NCBI RefSeq assembly: GCF_030264295.1
Contig: NZ_CP127173.1
Span: 5,153,501 to 5,217,500 of the forward strand
Direction: 5' to 3'
Source: Amycolatopsis nalaikhensis
GTDB taxonomy: Bacteria; Actinomycetota; Actinomycetes; Mycobacteriales; Pseudonocardiaceae
Length of the DNA stretch: 64,000 nt
Shown here: positions 49,644-58,728 of the stretch, piece by piece
Position numbering within the stretch: position 1 is the stretch's first letter
How the letters are laid out: each line of letters opens with the position of its first letter
Notes under the pieces: model-generated
The model's input: only the letters and a program-made list of their open reading frames with translations
Told to the model about the DNA's origin: nothing
Database searches by the model: none
Translations under genes and position numbers: made by a program

Positions 49644-50284
49644 GGCGTGCCCTGGTCCTCAGTGGACACCGGGAAGTGGTCGGCGCTGAAGTGCACCAGG
49701 ATCGCGGTGGCGGTCGCGCAGACGTCGTCCCCGGCGCGGAGGGTGCCGGTGGCGTGGAGCTTGCGCCCGTCGCGGCGCACGAGCCGCCCTTCCGCGGTCA
49801 GGGGAACCGCGTAGGGCGTGCCCCGGTGGTAGTCGATCGTGAGCGACGCGGTCATCCCGGGAAACCCGGCGGCCGCCGTGGCCCGCCCGAGGACGTGGTC
49901 GAGCACCGCCGCCACCCAGCCACCGTGCACTCGCCCCGGCGGGCCTTCGTGCGCGGCGCCGAGGAGGACGTCGGCGCGCACGACGTCCGGTCCGATGTCG
50001 ACCCACGACAGCGGCGGGGCCAAGGGATTCCCTGGTCCTTCGAGCGGGTTGTTGATGCTGAGGTGACCGCCGCCTTCGAGGGCGGCGAGCAGGAGCGGAG
50101 GGGAGTGCCCGGCGGCGCGCAGGGCCGCGGTGACGGCTTCGACCCGGCTCGCCGCGGCGACCAGGTCGGCTTCGTCGTCGCGTACGCGGATGGCGGCTTC
50201 GATCAGCTCGCGGATCCGGGTGGCGAGGAGTGCCCGGCCGGGCGGGACGCCGTCGACGACCGGGAACACCGGACTCTCCGCCAT
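49637..50284 (-). CDS. PaaI-type hotdog thioesterase
   Basis: A 215-residue protein with a C-terminal hotdog fold: GPPGRVHGGWVAAVLDHVLGRATAA (the HGG motif of PaaI-type acyl-CoA thioesterases), SLTIDYHRGTPYAVPLTAEGRLVRRDGRKLHATGTL. The N-terminal 90 residues are helical. It probably hydrolyses an aryl- or acyl-CoA. It lies 30 bases downstream of the SDR stop, with both on the minus strand. Confidence 0.88.
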   Translation of the reverse strand: MAESPVFPVVDGVPPGRALLATRIRELIEAAIRVRDDEADLVAAASRVEAVTAALRAAGHSPPLLLAALEGGGHLSINNPLEGPGNPLAPPLSWVDIGPDVVRADVLLGAAHEGPPGRVHGGWVAAVLDHVLGRATAAAGFPGMTASLTIDYHRGTPYAVPLTAEGRLVRRDGRKLHATGTLRAGDDVCATATAILVHFSADHFPVSTEDQGTPC

Positions 50285-50314
50285 CGCACCCCCGAAAGTA
50301 GAACGTGTTCCACT

Positions 50315-51073
50315 CTACCAGGTCGGCCGGGCCGTGACGCCGCCGTCGACGACGAGATCGTGCCCGGTGATCCAAGCCGCCAGCGGCGAAGCGAGGAAAA
50401 CGCACGCGTTCCCGATGTCGGCCGGCGTTCCCAGCCGACCCAGCGGCGCCGCGCGGTGCCAGCGCTCGACCCCCTCCGGCCACTCCGCCGCCAAGCCGGG
50501 CCGGTCGATCAAGCCCGGCGACACCGTGTTGACGCGGATCCCCCGCGGCCCGTACTCCAAAGCCGCGCCCCGGGCATGCATCACCAAGGCGGCCTTGGCC
50601 GCGCTGTAGTGCACATGCCCGGGCGCGGGCTGGCGGGCCTCGATCGACGCGATGTGCGTGACGCTCCCGCCTTCGCCCATCAGCCGGGCCGCCGCCTGGG
50701 TGCACGAGAACGCGCTGGTCAGCGTCGCGTCCAGCATCGACCGCCACTCCTCGGCCGTCACCTCCGCGAGCGGGGACACCGGCTGGATCCCGGCGTTGTT
50801 CACCAGCGCGTCGAGCCGTCCGCCCCACTCCGCGACGGCGTCGAGCAGCGCGTGGCACGCCCGGTCGTCGGTGAGGTCGGCCGAAAACGCGCGGGCCCGG
50901 CCGCCCGCCTCGCGGATCGCCTCGACCACCTCGTCGGCCGCGCCCGGGCGGCGGTGGTGGACCGCCACCGCGCTGCCCGCCTCGGCGAACCGGCGGGCGA
51001 TTCCGCGGCCCAGCGTGCCGGACGCGCCCGTGACGCAGGTGATCGTGCCGGACAGGTCCAGTGCGGGGGTCAC
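50315..51073 (-). CDS. Short-chain dehydrogenase/reductase
   Basis: A 252-residue classical SDR: VTGASGTLGRGIARRFAEAG cofactor motif, NNAGIQPVSPL, the catalytic Ser in VTHIASIEA and YxxxK in HYSAAKAALVMHARG. C-terminal PADIGNACVFLASPLAAWITGHDLVVDGG. The GTG start 51073 has no strong site. Likely an operon with the thioesterase. Confidence 0.92.
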   Translation of the reverse strand: MTPALDLSGTITCVTGASGTLGRGIARRFAEAGSAVAVHHRRPGAADEVVEAIREAGGRARAFSADLTDDRACHALLDAVAEWGGRLDALVNNAGIQPVSPLAEVTAEEWRSMLDATLTSAFSCTQAAARLMGEGGSVTHIASIEARQPAPGHVHYSAAKAALVMHARGAALEYGPRGIRVNTVSPGLIDRPGLAAEWPEGVERWHRAAPLGRLGTPADIGNACVFLASPLAAWITGHDLVVDGGVTARPTW

Positions 51074-51130
51074 CGGCCGATCGTAGATCCGCAGGCTGCC
51101 GCCCGGCGCCCGCCCGTCGTAGGTTGGGGC

Positions 51131-51667
51131 ATGGCCAAAACACCGAAGTTCCCCGAACTGCTGCGGACCCAGATCCGGCACGAGTTCACCGCCGCCCAGC
51201 AGTACATCGCCCTGGCCGTCTGGTTCGACGCCCGCGACCTGCCGCGGCTGGCCAAGCGCTTCTACCGGCAGTCGATCGAGGAACGCAACCACGCGCTGGC
51301 GATGGTGCGCTACCTGCTCGACCGCGACCAGCCGGTGGTGATCCCGGGCAGCGGCGACGTCCGGAACGACTTCTCGAGCGTCCACGAGGCGATCTCGCTT
51401 GCCCTCGAGCAGGAACGCACGGTCACCGCCGACATCGAGACGATGGCGAAGGCCGCCCGTGCCGACGAGGACTACCTCGGCGAGCAGTTCGTCGCCTGGT
51501 TCCTCAAGGAGCAGGTGGAGGAGGTCGCGCAGATGACCACGCTGCTCACGGTCGTCGAGCGGGCCGGCGGCAACCTCTTCGAGATCGAAAACCACCTCTA
51601 CCGCGAGTCGGCGACGGACGTCGAGGAAGCGCCGGACATGCCTCCGGTCGCCGGCGGGAAGCTCTGA
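51131..51667 (+). CDS. Ferritin
   Basis: A 178-residue bacterial ferritin-like protein of BfrB/Ftn type. Ferroxidase ligands are visible in QIRHEFTAAQQYIALAVWFDARDLP, IEERNHALAMVRYLLDR (ExxH) and FVAWFLKEQVEEVAQM. No heme-binding Met is evident in the usual position. It stores iron and limits Fenton chemistry. ATG 51131 lies 57 bases from the divergent SDR start. Confidence 0.93.
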   Translation: MAKTPKFPELLRTQIRHEFTAAQQYIALAVWFDARDLPRLAKRFYRQSIEERNHALAMVRYLLDRDQPVVIPGSGDVRNDFSSVHEAISLALEQERTVTADIETMAKAARADEDYLGEQFVAWFLKEQVEEVAQMTTLLTVVERAGGNLFEIENHLYRESATDVEEAPDMPPVAGGKL

Positions 51668-51832
51668 GCCCGGATCGTTGCTCGATGTCCGATTTCACCG
51701 GGGCGCGGGAGGCGCGTGCGGTTCCGCTCATGAGGCCGTGATGCGGGGTTCACCGCCCGGAATCGGACGGCGGTTCGACTGGGGCCGGTGATCAGCCGAT
51801 CGCCGCAGCCGATGCCGCCAGGAGGAGCAGCC

Positions 51833-52663
51833 GTGCCCATCCCGATTTCCGAAGCCCTCAGCGTCCAGGCGGACTCCGCGCGGAGCAAGATCGCCGAGCT
51901 GCGCCGCCCGGGCCGCTACCTGCTGAGCTCGGCGCTCGCGGGAGCGTACATCGGGATGGCCGTCGTACTGCTGCTCGCGGTGTCCGGGCCGCTGAACGCC
52001 GCGCAGTCGCCGTGGACGAAGCTCGTGCAGGGGCTGGTGTTCGGGATCGCGCTGACGGCCGTGGTGTTCGCGGGCGGGGAACTGTCCACCGGGAACATGA
52101 TGACGATGGTGCAGGGCATGTTCGCGCGCCGTCGCGGGGTGGGTGCCGGGTTCGCCGTGATCGCCGGTTCGTTCGCCGGGAACCTCGTCGGCTCGGTCGT
52201 GTTCGCTTGGCTGGTGCACGAAAGCGGGATCCTGCAGACCGGGCCGGGTGCCCCGGCGGCCGCGCTGCTGGCGGCGACGGTGAAGGCCAAAGCCGCCGAG
52301 TCGGCCGGGACGCTGTTCTTCCGCGGGGTGCTGTGCAACTTCCTGGTCTGCCTCGCGGTGTGGATGGCGGCGCGGACGAAGTCGGACGGCGCCAAGCTGA
52401 CGCTGATCTTCTGGTGCCTGCTGGCGTTCATCGGCTCCGGGTTCGAGCACGTGGTGGCCAACATGACGGTGTTCTCCCTCGGCCTGTTCGACGGCGTGCC
52501 GGGCGCGACGCTCGGCGCGTTCGCGGTCAACCTCCTGCTGGTCGGGCTGGGCAACCTCGTCGGCGGCGGCTTGATCGTCGGGGCAGGGTACGGCTTCCTC
52601 GGCCGGAGCGAGCCCGCCGTGGTGGCCGAACCGCAGCCCGCGCTCGAGCCGGTCTCCGCGTAG
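51833..52663 (+). CDS. Formate/nitrite transporter (FNT) family membrane channel
   Basis: A 276-residue protein with six membrane segments: YLLSSALAGAYIGMAVVLLLAVSGP, LVFGIALTAVVFAGGELSTGNMMTM, GNLVGSVVFAWL, GVLCNFLVCLAVWMA and CLLAFIGSGFEHVVANMTVFSLGLF. The LxTGN-like GGELSTGNMM, the NFLVCLAVWM block and the FEHVVANM motif with the pore His are FNT signatures. The GTG start 51833 follows GGAGGAG. Transports formate, nitrite or a related monovalent anion. Confidence 0.92.
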   Translation: MPIPISEALSVQADSARSKIAELRRPGRYLLSSALAGAYIGMAVVLLLAVSGPLNAAQSPWTKLVQGLVFGIALTAVVFAGGELSTGNMMTMVQGMFARRRGVGAGFAVIAGSFAGNLVGSVVFAWLVHESGILQTGPGAPAAALLAATVKAKAAESAGTLFFRGVLCNFLVCLAVWMAARTKSDGAKLTLIFWCLLAFIGSGFEHVVANMTVFSLGLFDGVPGATLGAFAVNLLLVGLGNLVGGGLIVGAGYGFLGRSEPAVVAEPQPALEPVSA

Positions 52664-52852
52664 GGCTGGAGGACGCGCCGCGTTCACGCGCGGCTGGCCG
52701 GGGGCAGCACCCGCCCGCTCGACGAGCGCGCCGGGGGCACGCCCAGCGTCGTGCTACCACCTCGCGTCGGTCCGGGCGCTGCTCGGCGAGCCCTACGACG
52801 GCAGCGACGCCGCCCGGGTGGTGGCTGCGGTCGTCGCTTTCCTGACGGCGGG
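52664..52852 (+). other. Intergenic stretch with a possible gene remnant
   Basis: This 189-base gap contains an open frame reading CYHLASVRALLGEPYD then GSDAARVVAAVVAFLTAGHG. It looks like a protein C-terminus but has no start or ribosome-binding site. It runs on antisense into the DUF5313 gene. It may be a decayed gene end. I cannot assign a family. Confidence 0.3.
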
Positions 52853-53221
52853 TCACGGCCACGTCCCCGAACCCGTCCGGCGTCGGCGGATCTCCTTGCC
52901 GGTGCCGGGCGGGAAGCCGTGCTTCTGCAGCCGGACCTCGGCGAGCTCGTCGGCGCTGGTCACCGTGAAGAACAAGCTCATGCCGAGGCTCAGCACCAGC
53001 CCCGCCACCACGGCCCCGACCGGCAACGGCGTGAACAGGACGGCCAGCACGAACGCCGCCGCGAGCCAGGGCAGCGCCTCGACGAAGATCCGGAACGCGA
53101 ACCGCAGCACCCACGTCTTCGCCGTCGCGTCGTGCAGCACCCACTCGCGGTAGGCGTCCGGCAGTCGGCCGCCGTAGACGTACCGGAGCCAGCGCAGCGG
53201 GCCGGGCCGGGGGACAGGCAT
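52853..53221 (-). CDS. DUF5313 membrane protein
   Basis: A 122-residue protein. PLRWLRYVYGGRLPDAYREWVLHDATAKTWVLRFAFR is the DUF5313 signature. Two hydrophobic segments (WLAAAFVLAVLFTPLPVGAVVAGLVLSLGMSLFFTV) and a C-terminal RLQKHGFPPGTGKEIR follow. Function unknown; common in actinomycetes. Confidence 0.88.
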   Translation of the reverse strand: MPVPRPGPLRWLRYVYGGRLPDAYREWVLHDATAKTWVLRFAFRIFVEALPWLAAAFVLAVLFTPLPVGAVVAGLVLSLGMSLFFTVTSADELAEVRLQKHGFPPGTGKEIRRRRTGSGTWP

Positions 53222-53242
53222 ACCCCTGGGGTACCCACTCCG

Positions 53243-53854
53243 TCAGGACCGCACGCGGTACACCAGGTGGGTGACCGAATCCGTCGCCCGCACGTCCACC
53301 TGCTCCAGGTCCAGCGGGGGGACGCCGTCGAACAGCCGGACGCCGGCGCCGAGCGTGTACGGCGCGATGTGCAGCCTCAGCTCGTCGATCATGCCGGCGG
53401 CGAGGTACTGGTTGACCGTGGTCGCGCCGCCGTGGACCGACACCGGGCCGTCCCCGGCCGCCTCGCGGGCGCGTTCCATGGCGGCTTCGATGCCGTCGGT
53501 GACGAAGTAGAACGTGGTGCCGCCCTCCATCGGCTGCGGCTCGCGCGGGTGGTGGGTGAGCACGAACACCGGCGCGTGGTACGGCGGGTTGTCGCCCCAC
53601 CAGCCCGTCCACGGCCGGTCCCAGTCGCCGCGGACCGGGCCGAACATGTTGCGCCCCATGATGAACGCCTTCGCGGTCATCATCCGGGCGAACTCGGCCG
53701 GGTGCTTTTCGGGGCCTTCGGAGTACCAGGCGTGCAGCTTGTCGCCCCAGCCGTCGCCGCCGTCGTCGCCGAACGGGCGCTGCTCGGTCTGGTGGTGCCC
53801 GGCCGCGTAGCCGTCGAGCGTGATCGTCAGGTCGCAAGTGGTGTAGGTCGTCAT
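53243..53854 (-). CDS. Dihydrofolate reductase-like (RibD C-terminal) protein
   Basis: A 203-residue protein: DLTITLDGYAAG at the N-terminus, AKAFIMGRNMFGPVRGDW, PVFVLTHHPREPQPMEGGTTFYFVTDG, GDGPVSVHGGATTVNQYLAAGMIDELRLHIAP and GAGVRLFDG. These are RibD_C/DHFR-fold motifs. Such stand-alone proteins are NADPH-binding reductases of unknown substrate. ATG 53854; divergent from the LysR gene. Confidence 0.9.
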   Translation of the reverse strand: MTTYTTCDLTITLDGYAAGHHQTEQRPFGDDGGDGWGDKLHAWYSEGPEKHPAEFARMMTAKAFIMGRNMFGPVRGDWDRPWTGWWGDNPPYHAPVFVLTHHPREPQPMEGGTTFYFVTDGIEAAMERAREAAGDGPVSVHGGATTVNQYLAAGMIDELRLHIAPYTLGAGVRLFDGVPPLDLEQVDVRATDSVTHLVYRVRS

Positions 53855-53928
53855 ACCTTCAGCATGGAACGGTCCCGATATGACGTCCAATGCCAAATTC
53901 TCGGCGAAATCATTGATATTCTCGATGG

Positions 53929-54792
53929 ATGCTCACCCTGGTCCACCTCAAGGTCTTGGCCGCGGTGGCCCGGCACGGCTCGGTGACCGAAGCGGCCAAG
54001 CAGCTGCACTACTCCCAGCCGTCGGTGAGCCACCACCTGTCCCGCTTGGAGGCGGCCACCGGCGTCAAGCTCCTGCAACGCATCGGGCGTGGCGTCCGCC
54101 TGACGCCGGAAGGGCGGCTGCTCGCCGACCGGGCCGCCGAAATCGTCGGCCGCGTCGACGCGGCGGCGATCGAGCTGGCCGCCCAGGCCGGGCTGCGGTC
54201 GGGCCGGATCCGGTTGGCCGCCAACGCGTCCACGCTGTGCACGATCGTCCCGGAGGCGACCACGGCACTGGCGCGGCGGCACCCGGGGCTGGAGCTGAGC
54301 CTCTACGACCGCCACCCGGTCGAGGCCCTGACGATGCTGCGCCACGGCGAGATCGACATCGCCCTGGTGTTCCGGCACGCCGGGACGGAGCTGGGCGAAG
54401 ACGAGGGAGTCCGCCTCGTCCACCTGCGCGACGACCCGGTCCACCTGATCAGCCGCCGTCCGGACGACAGCCTCGCGAACCACCGCGACTCGGCGTGGAT
54501 CGGCGGGTGCGAGCGGTGCCGGGAGGAGCTGGCGGCGGTGTGCCACCAGGCGGGGTTCACGCCGCGGATCGCCTCGCACAGTGACGACATGGTGGTGGTG
54601 CAGGCGCTGGTCGCGGCGGGCGCGGGGGTGACGATGCTGCCGGGCCTCGCCCTGCGCGCCCACCGGCGCCCGGACGTCCACGCGACCGAGCTGACCGGGT
54701 TCCACCGGCGGATTTACGCGGCCACGTATGGCGATCCGCCCGACCCGCCCGCGGTCGCGGCGGTGCTGGCCGCGCTGGCGGAGGTGCCTTAG
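53929..54792 (+). CDS. LysR-family regulator
   Basis: A 287-residue LTTR. The winged HTH is MLTLVHLKVLAAVARHGSVTEAAKQLHYSQPSVSHHLSRLEAATGVKLLQR, and a periplasmic-binding-like effector domain follows (HPGLELSLYDRHPVEALTMLRHGEIDIALVF...GAGVTMLPGLALR). It probably regulates the divergent DHFR-like gene. The 74-base gap is unusually AT-rich and contains TNNNA-type sequences such as CATTGATATTCTCGATG near its start. Confidence 0.92.
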   Translation: MLTLVHLKVLAAVARHGSVTEAAKQLHYSQPSVSHHLSRLEAATGVKLLQRIGRGVRLTPEGRLLADRAAEIVGRVDAAAIELAAQAGLRSGRIRLAANASTLCTIVPEATTALARRHPGLELSLYDRHPVEALTMLRHGEIDIALVFRHAGTELGEDEGVRLVHLRDDPVHLISRRPDDSLANHRDSAWIGGCERCREELAAVCHQAGFTPRIASHSDDMVVVQALVAAGAGVTMLPGLALRAHRRPDVHATELTGFHRRIYAATYGDPPDPPAVAAVLAALAEVP

Positions 54793-56252
54793 TCCACAGT
54801 AGACACGTCGCCGGGCTCCTCCAGTGGCAGCCACAGCCGGAAACAAGCACCCTCCCCGACCGCCGTCTCCAGCTCGACGTCCCCGCCGTGGGCCCGGGCC
54901 AGTGAGCGAGCGATGGCGAGCCCGAGCCCCGCGTCGGCACCACCCGTGCGCGTCCGGGACCGGTCCACCCGGTAGAACCGGTCGAACACCCGCCCCGCCT
55001 GCTCGGAAGTCATCCCCGGCCCGTCGTCGGCCACCTCGAGCACCGCGCGCCCCGACACCGTGCCGACGCCGATGCGGACCGGCGTGCCCGGTGGCGTGTG
55101 GGCCGCCGCGTTGCCGACCAAATTGGTCACCACCTGCCGCAGCCGGGCCTCGTCGGCGTCGACCGGGGCCGGGCCCGGCCCACCCCCGCCGCCCGGGCCG
55201 GTCAAGGTCACCGGGCGGGACGGGTCCAACGCCCGCAGGTCGTGCCGGGCGTCGCCGGCCAGGGTGCGCAGGTCCATCGGCGTGCGGTCGAGCTGGCCGT
55301 CGGGTGCCTCGTCGAGCTGGGCCAGCAGCAGCAGGTCCTCGGTGAGCGCGGTGAGCCGCGCCGCTTCGCCGTCGATGCGCCGCATCGCTTCGTCCACATC
55401 GGACCGTGCGGGCAGCGCCCCCATCCGGTACAGCTCCGTCGACCCCTTGATGCCGAACAACGGCGTGCGCAGCTCGTGGCTGACGTCCGAGACGAACGCG
55501 CGCATCCGGGCCTCCGACGCGGCCCGCTCGGCGAAGGCCTGCTCGAGCTGGCCGAGCATCGTGTTGAGCGACGCCGCCAGGTGGCCGATCTCGGTGCCGG
55601 GCGGGGCGAGGTCGGGGACGCGCCGGGTGAGGTCGCCGTCGGCGATCGCGGCGGCCGTGTGCTCGATGCGCCGCAACGGCCGCAACCCGCGGCCGAGCGC
55701 GAACCAGCCCGCCGCCGTCAGCAGGACCAGCAACGCGGCCCCGGTCACCAGGCTGCTGGTGCGGAGCTGGGCGATCGTCGCGTCGGCTTCGGCCAGCGGC
55801 GCGGCCGAAACCACCGTCCCGCCCCAGCGGACGGCCGGGCGTGCGACGGCCCGCCAGCGTTGCGACCCGTCCGCGGCGGGCAGGTCGACGGCCGTCCCGT
55901 CGCGGGGCACCGTGCGCAGCGCGTCGGACGGCGGCAGCGTCGTCCCGGCCACGCGCGAGGAGTTCAGGCCGCCCACCACGGCCCCGCCGGCGTCCAGGTA
56001 CACCACGTACGGCGTGCCGAGCAGGTCGAGCGCGGGGTCGACGAGGTCCGGGCGGGCGGCCGGGTTCGCGGCCGGGGGCGGGCCCGACGCGCGGGAGATC
56101 AGCTCGGTCATCGAACGCAGCTGGCCGTCGAGGCGGTCGAGCTGGTAGCGCTCCAGCCGGTCGGACACCAGCGCGCCGAGGATGCTCAGCCCGGCCAGCA
56201 GCAGCCCGGCGGTGAGCAGCAACAGCCGCGTCCGCAGCGAAAGCCGCCTCAC
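54789..56252 (-). CDS. Sensor histidine kinase of a two-component system
   Basis: A 487-residue membrane kinase. The first membrane segment is near 10-30 (LLLLTAGLLLAGLSILGALV) and the second near 180-200 (SSLVTGAALLVLLTAAGWFAL), with an extracytoplasmic domain between. HAMP follows, then HisKA with phospho-acceptor His in VSDVSHELRTPLFG, and HATPase with N box LVGNAAAHT, G1 DDGPGM and G2 DAGLGLAIARSLARAHGG. GTG 56252 overlaps the response-regulator stop. Its end overlaps the LysR end by four bases. Confidence 0.93.
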   Translation of the reverse strand: MRRLSLRTRLLLLTAGLLLAGLSILGALVSDRLERYQLDRLDGQLRSMTELISRASGPPPAANPAARPDLVDPALDLLGTPYVVYLDAGGAVVGGLNSSRVAGTTLPPSDALRTVPRDGTAVDLPAADGSQRWRAVARPAVRWGGTVVSAAPLAEADATIAQLRTSSLVTGAALLVLLTAAGWFALGRGLRPLRRIEHTAAAIADGDLTRRVPDLAPPGTEIGHLAASLNTMLGQLEQAFAERAASEARMRAFVSDVSHELRTPLFGIKGSTELYRMGALPARSDVDEAMRRIDGEAARLTALTEDLLLLAQLDEAPDGQLDRTPMDLRTLAGDARHDLRALDPSRPVTLTGPGGGGGPGPAPVDADEARLRQVVTNLVGNAAAHTPPGTPVRIGVGTVSGRAVLEVADDGPGMTSEQAGRVFDRFYRVDRSRTRTGGADAGLGLAIARSLARAHGGDVELETAVGEGACFRLWLPLEEPGDVSTVD

Positions 56253-56932
56253 CGGCGGGGTTCCCGCAGCACGTACCCGACGCCGTGCACGGTGTGGATC
56301 AGCTTCGGCTCTTCGGTGTCGACCTTCCGCCGCAGGTACGAGATGTAGGTGTCGACGATGCCCGCGTCGCCGCCGAAGTCGTAGTTCCACACCCGGTCGA
56401 GGATCTGCGCCTTCGACACGACGCGCCCGGCGTTCTCCATCAGGTAGCGCAGCAGCCGGAACTCGGTGGCCGAGACGCGGACGGGCCGTCCCGCCCGCGT
56501 CACCAGGTGGCCGTCGGCGTCGAGCGCGAGCGTGCCCACGGTCAGCACGTCCGCCTGACGGCCCTGGGTCCGGCGCAGGATCGCGCGGATCCGCTCGATC
56601 AGCTCCGCCAGGTCGAACGGCTTCGTCACGTAGTCGTCCGCGCCGAGAGCGAGGCCGGTGACCTTGTCGGACTGGCGGTCCCGGGCCGTGAGGAACAGGA
56701 CGGGCACCGCCGCGCGCCGCTCGCGCAGCCGCCGGACGACCTCGAAGCCGTCCATGTCCGGCAGCATGACGTCGAGCAGCACCAGGTCGGGTGGCTCACC
56801 GGTGGCCGCGGCGACCGCTTCGGCGGCGGTCGCCGCGGACGTCACCCGGAACCCGGCGAACCGCAGCGCGGCCGACAGCAGCTCCCGGACGGTGGCCTCG
56901 TCGTCCACCACCAGCAGCCGTTCACTCGCCAT
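56249..56932 (-). CDS. OmpR-family response regulator
   Basis: A 227-residue regulator. Receiver domain: acidic pocket LLVVDDEATVRE, phospho-acceptor Asp in VLLDVMLPDMDG, Thr in LFLTARD and Lys in YVTKPFD. C-terminal winged helix: VSATEFRLLRYLMENAGRVVSKAQILDRVWNYDFGGDAGIVDTYISYLRRKVD...IHTVHGVGYVLR. It may control the ABC exporter genes just upstream on the same strand. Confidence 0.95.
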   Translation of the reverse strand: MASERLLVVDDEATVRELLSAALRFAGFRVTSAATAAEAVAAATGEPPDLVLLDVMLPDMDGFEVVRRLRERRAAVPVLFLTARDRQSDKVTGLALGADDYVTKPFDLAELIERIRAILRRTQGRQADVLTVGTLALDADGHLVTRAGRPVRVSATEFRLLRYLMENAGRVVSKAQILDRVWNYDFGGDAGIVDTYISYLRRKVDTEEPKLIHTVHGVGYVLREPRR

Positions 56933-56959
56933 GGGCGCGAGGATACGGAAAACCGGGCA

Positions 56960-57721
56960 TCAGACGTCCCGGCGCCGGAACACCACGAACGCGGCGGCCA
57001 GCACGGCCGCGACGCCGGCGCCCAGCCCGGCCAGGTTCAGCCACGGGTGCGGGAACGCGGGATCGGGCAGCGTCTTGAACACCTGGGCCGCGCCCAGCGT
57101 CGGCCAGAAGGCGAACATCCCTTCGAGCCACGCGGGGAAGAGCCCGGCGAGCGCGGGAACCAGGAAGACGATCCCGACCAGGATGGCGAGCGCGCCCGCC
57201 GTCGCCCGCACGATCGTGCCGAGCCCGGCCGCGAGCAGCGCGATCGCCGTCAAGTAGAGCCCGCCACCCGCGACGGCGGGCAGCACGCCGGGGTCGCCGA
57301 GGGCCGCCGTCGGGACGCCCTTCGCGCCGAGGACGGCCTGCCCGATCAGGAACGCGGCGAACATCAGCACCTGCCCGGCGAGCACGGCGACGGCGGCGGC
57401 CACCACGACCTTGGCCGCCAGCAGCCGGTGCCGCCGGGGCGTGGCCAGCAGCGACGTCCGCATCAGGCCGGTCGCGAACTCCGAGGTGACGACCAGGATG
57501 CCGAGCACCCCGATGATCAGCTGCGCCACGATGTACGACGTCAGGCTGCGGGCGGTCGGGTCCCAGGCCGCCGGGTCCTCGGCGTAGGCGTCGGGGGCGG
57601 CGTTCATGGCGAGCGCGGTGATGCCGAGCCCGACGGCGAACAGGCACCCGAGGGTGAGCCACGTGGAGCGCAGGCTGCGGAGCTTGACCCACTCGGCGCG
57701 GACGGTGTGGGTGAAGGTCAT
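56960..57721 (-). CDS. ABC-2-type transporter permease
   Basis: A 253-residue permease with six hydrophobic segments. It starts MTFTHTVRAEWVKLRSLRSTWLTL, as in actinomycete ABC-2 exporters, with TSEFATGLMRTSLLATPRRHRLLAAKVV after helix 2. It pairs with the ATPase through an ATGA overlap. It is followed after 27 bases by the response-regulator gene, so the four genes may form one unit. Confidence 0.9.
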   Translation of the reverse strand: MTFTHTVRAEWVKLRSLRSTWLTLGCLFAVGLGITALAMNAAPDAYAEDPAAWDPTARSLTSYIVAQLIIGVLGILVVTSEFATGLMRTSLLATPRRHRLLAAKVVVAAAVAVLAGQVLMFAAFLIGQAVLGAKGVPTAALGDPGVLPAVAGGGLYLTAIALLAAGLGTIVRATAGALAILVGIVFLVPALAGLFPAWLEGMFAFWPTLGAAQVFKTLPDPAFPHPWLNLAGLGAGVAAVLAAAFVVFRRRDV

Positions 57722-58623
57722 CGGCCGGCCCCCTGGTAGTCGACGCTGTCCTTGGTCAGCTCCATGAAGGCGTCCTCGAGCGAGACGCGCTGCGGGCTCA
57801 GTTCGCCGAGCGCGACGCCGTGGTAGGCGGCGAGCTTGCCGATCTCTTCGCTCGTCATGCCGGAGACGACGAGCGACGACTCGGCGCCTTCCCGCACGGT
57901 CGCGCCGGCGGCGGTCAGCCGGAGCGCGAATTCGGGGTCGGGCGTGCGGACGAGCACGGTGCCCTCGCCGCGCACGAACTCGGCGACGCCGGTGTCGGCG
58001 ATGAGCTTGCCCCGGCCGATGACGACGAGGTGGTCGGCGGTCTGCGCCATCTCGCTCATCAGGTGGCTGGACACCAGCACCGCGCGGCCCTCGCGGGCCA
58101 GTGACCGCATGAAGTCCCGGATCCAGCGGATGCCCTCGGGGTCGAGCCCGTTCACCGGCTCGTCGAAGATCAGCACCCGCGGGTCGCCGAGCAGGGCGGC
58201 GGCGATGCCGAGGCGCTGCCGCATGCCGAGCGAGAACCCGCCCGCCCGCTTGCCCGCCACACCCGTCAGCCCGGTCCGGGCGAGCACCTCGTCGATGCGG
58301 CGCCGGGGCAGGCCGTTGCTCACGGCCAGCGCCAGCAGGTGGTCATAGGCCTTCCGGCTGTCGTGGACGGCGCCCGCGTCGAGCAGCGCGCCCACCTCGG
58401 TGAGCGGGACGGGGAGGTCGCCGTAGCGGCGGCCGCCGATGGTGACCTGGCCGCGGGTCGGCGCGGCCAGCCCCACGATCATCTTCATGGTCGTGGTCTT
58501 GCCGGCCCCGTTCGGGCCGAGGAACCCGGTCACCTGGCCGGGTTCGACGGTGAACGACAGGTCGTCGACCACGGTGTCGGGCCCGTACCGCTTGGTCAGT
58601 CCCCGGATCTCGATTCTCGTCAT
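57718..58623 (-). CDS. ABC transporter ATP-binding protein (DrrA-like)
   Basis: A 301-residue ATPase with Walker A GPNGAGKTT near residue 40, signature FSLGMRQRLGIA, Walker B LIFDEPVNGLDP and switch His in LVSSHLMSEM. C-terminal VSLEDAFMELTKD matches the DrrA-type exporters. ATG 58623 is used; an upstream ATG at 58692 lies within the downstream arm of a terminator hairpin. Works with the next permease. Confidence 0.93.
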   Translation of the reverse strand: MTRIEIRGLTKRYGPDTVVDDLSFTVEPGQVTGFLGPNGAGKTTTMKMIVGLAAPTRGQVTIGGRRYGDLPVPLTEVGALLDAGAVHDSRKAYDHLLALAVSNGLPRRRIDEVLARTGLTGVAGKRAGGFSLGMRQRLGIAAALLGDPRVLIFDEPVNGLDPEGIRWIRDFMRSLAREGRAVLVSSHLMSEMAQTADHLVVIGRGKLIADTGVAEFVRGEGTVLVRTPDPEFALRLTAAGATVREGAESSLVVSGMTSEEIGKLAAYHGVALGELSPQRVSLEDAFMELTKDSVDYQGAGR

Positions 58624-58673
58624 GCGGCGAGCGTGCCGAGCCGGTCCGGCCGGTTGCTGAGAAGTTCTGGGAG

Positions 58674-58727
58674 AACCCTGGGAATGCGGCACCCGCCCCC
58701 TGGCCGGGGTGCCGCATTCCCAGGGTT
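58674..58727. terminator. Terminator hairpin with perfect 21-base arms
   Basis: Arms 58674-58694 and 58707-58727 are exact complements around a 12-base loop. The hairpin begins two bases after the stop of the large secreted hydrolase gene and precedes the ABC operon on the same strand, so it should isolate the two. Confidence 0.85.
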
Positions 58728-58728
58728 T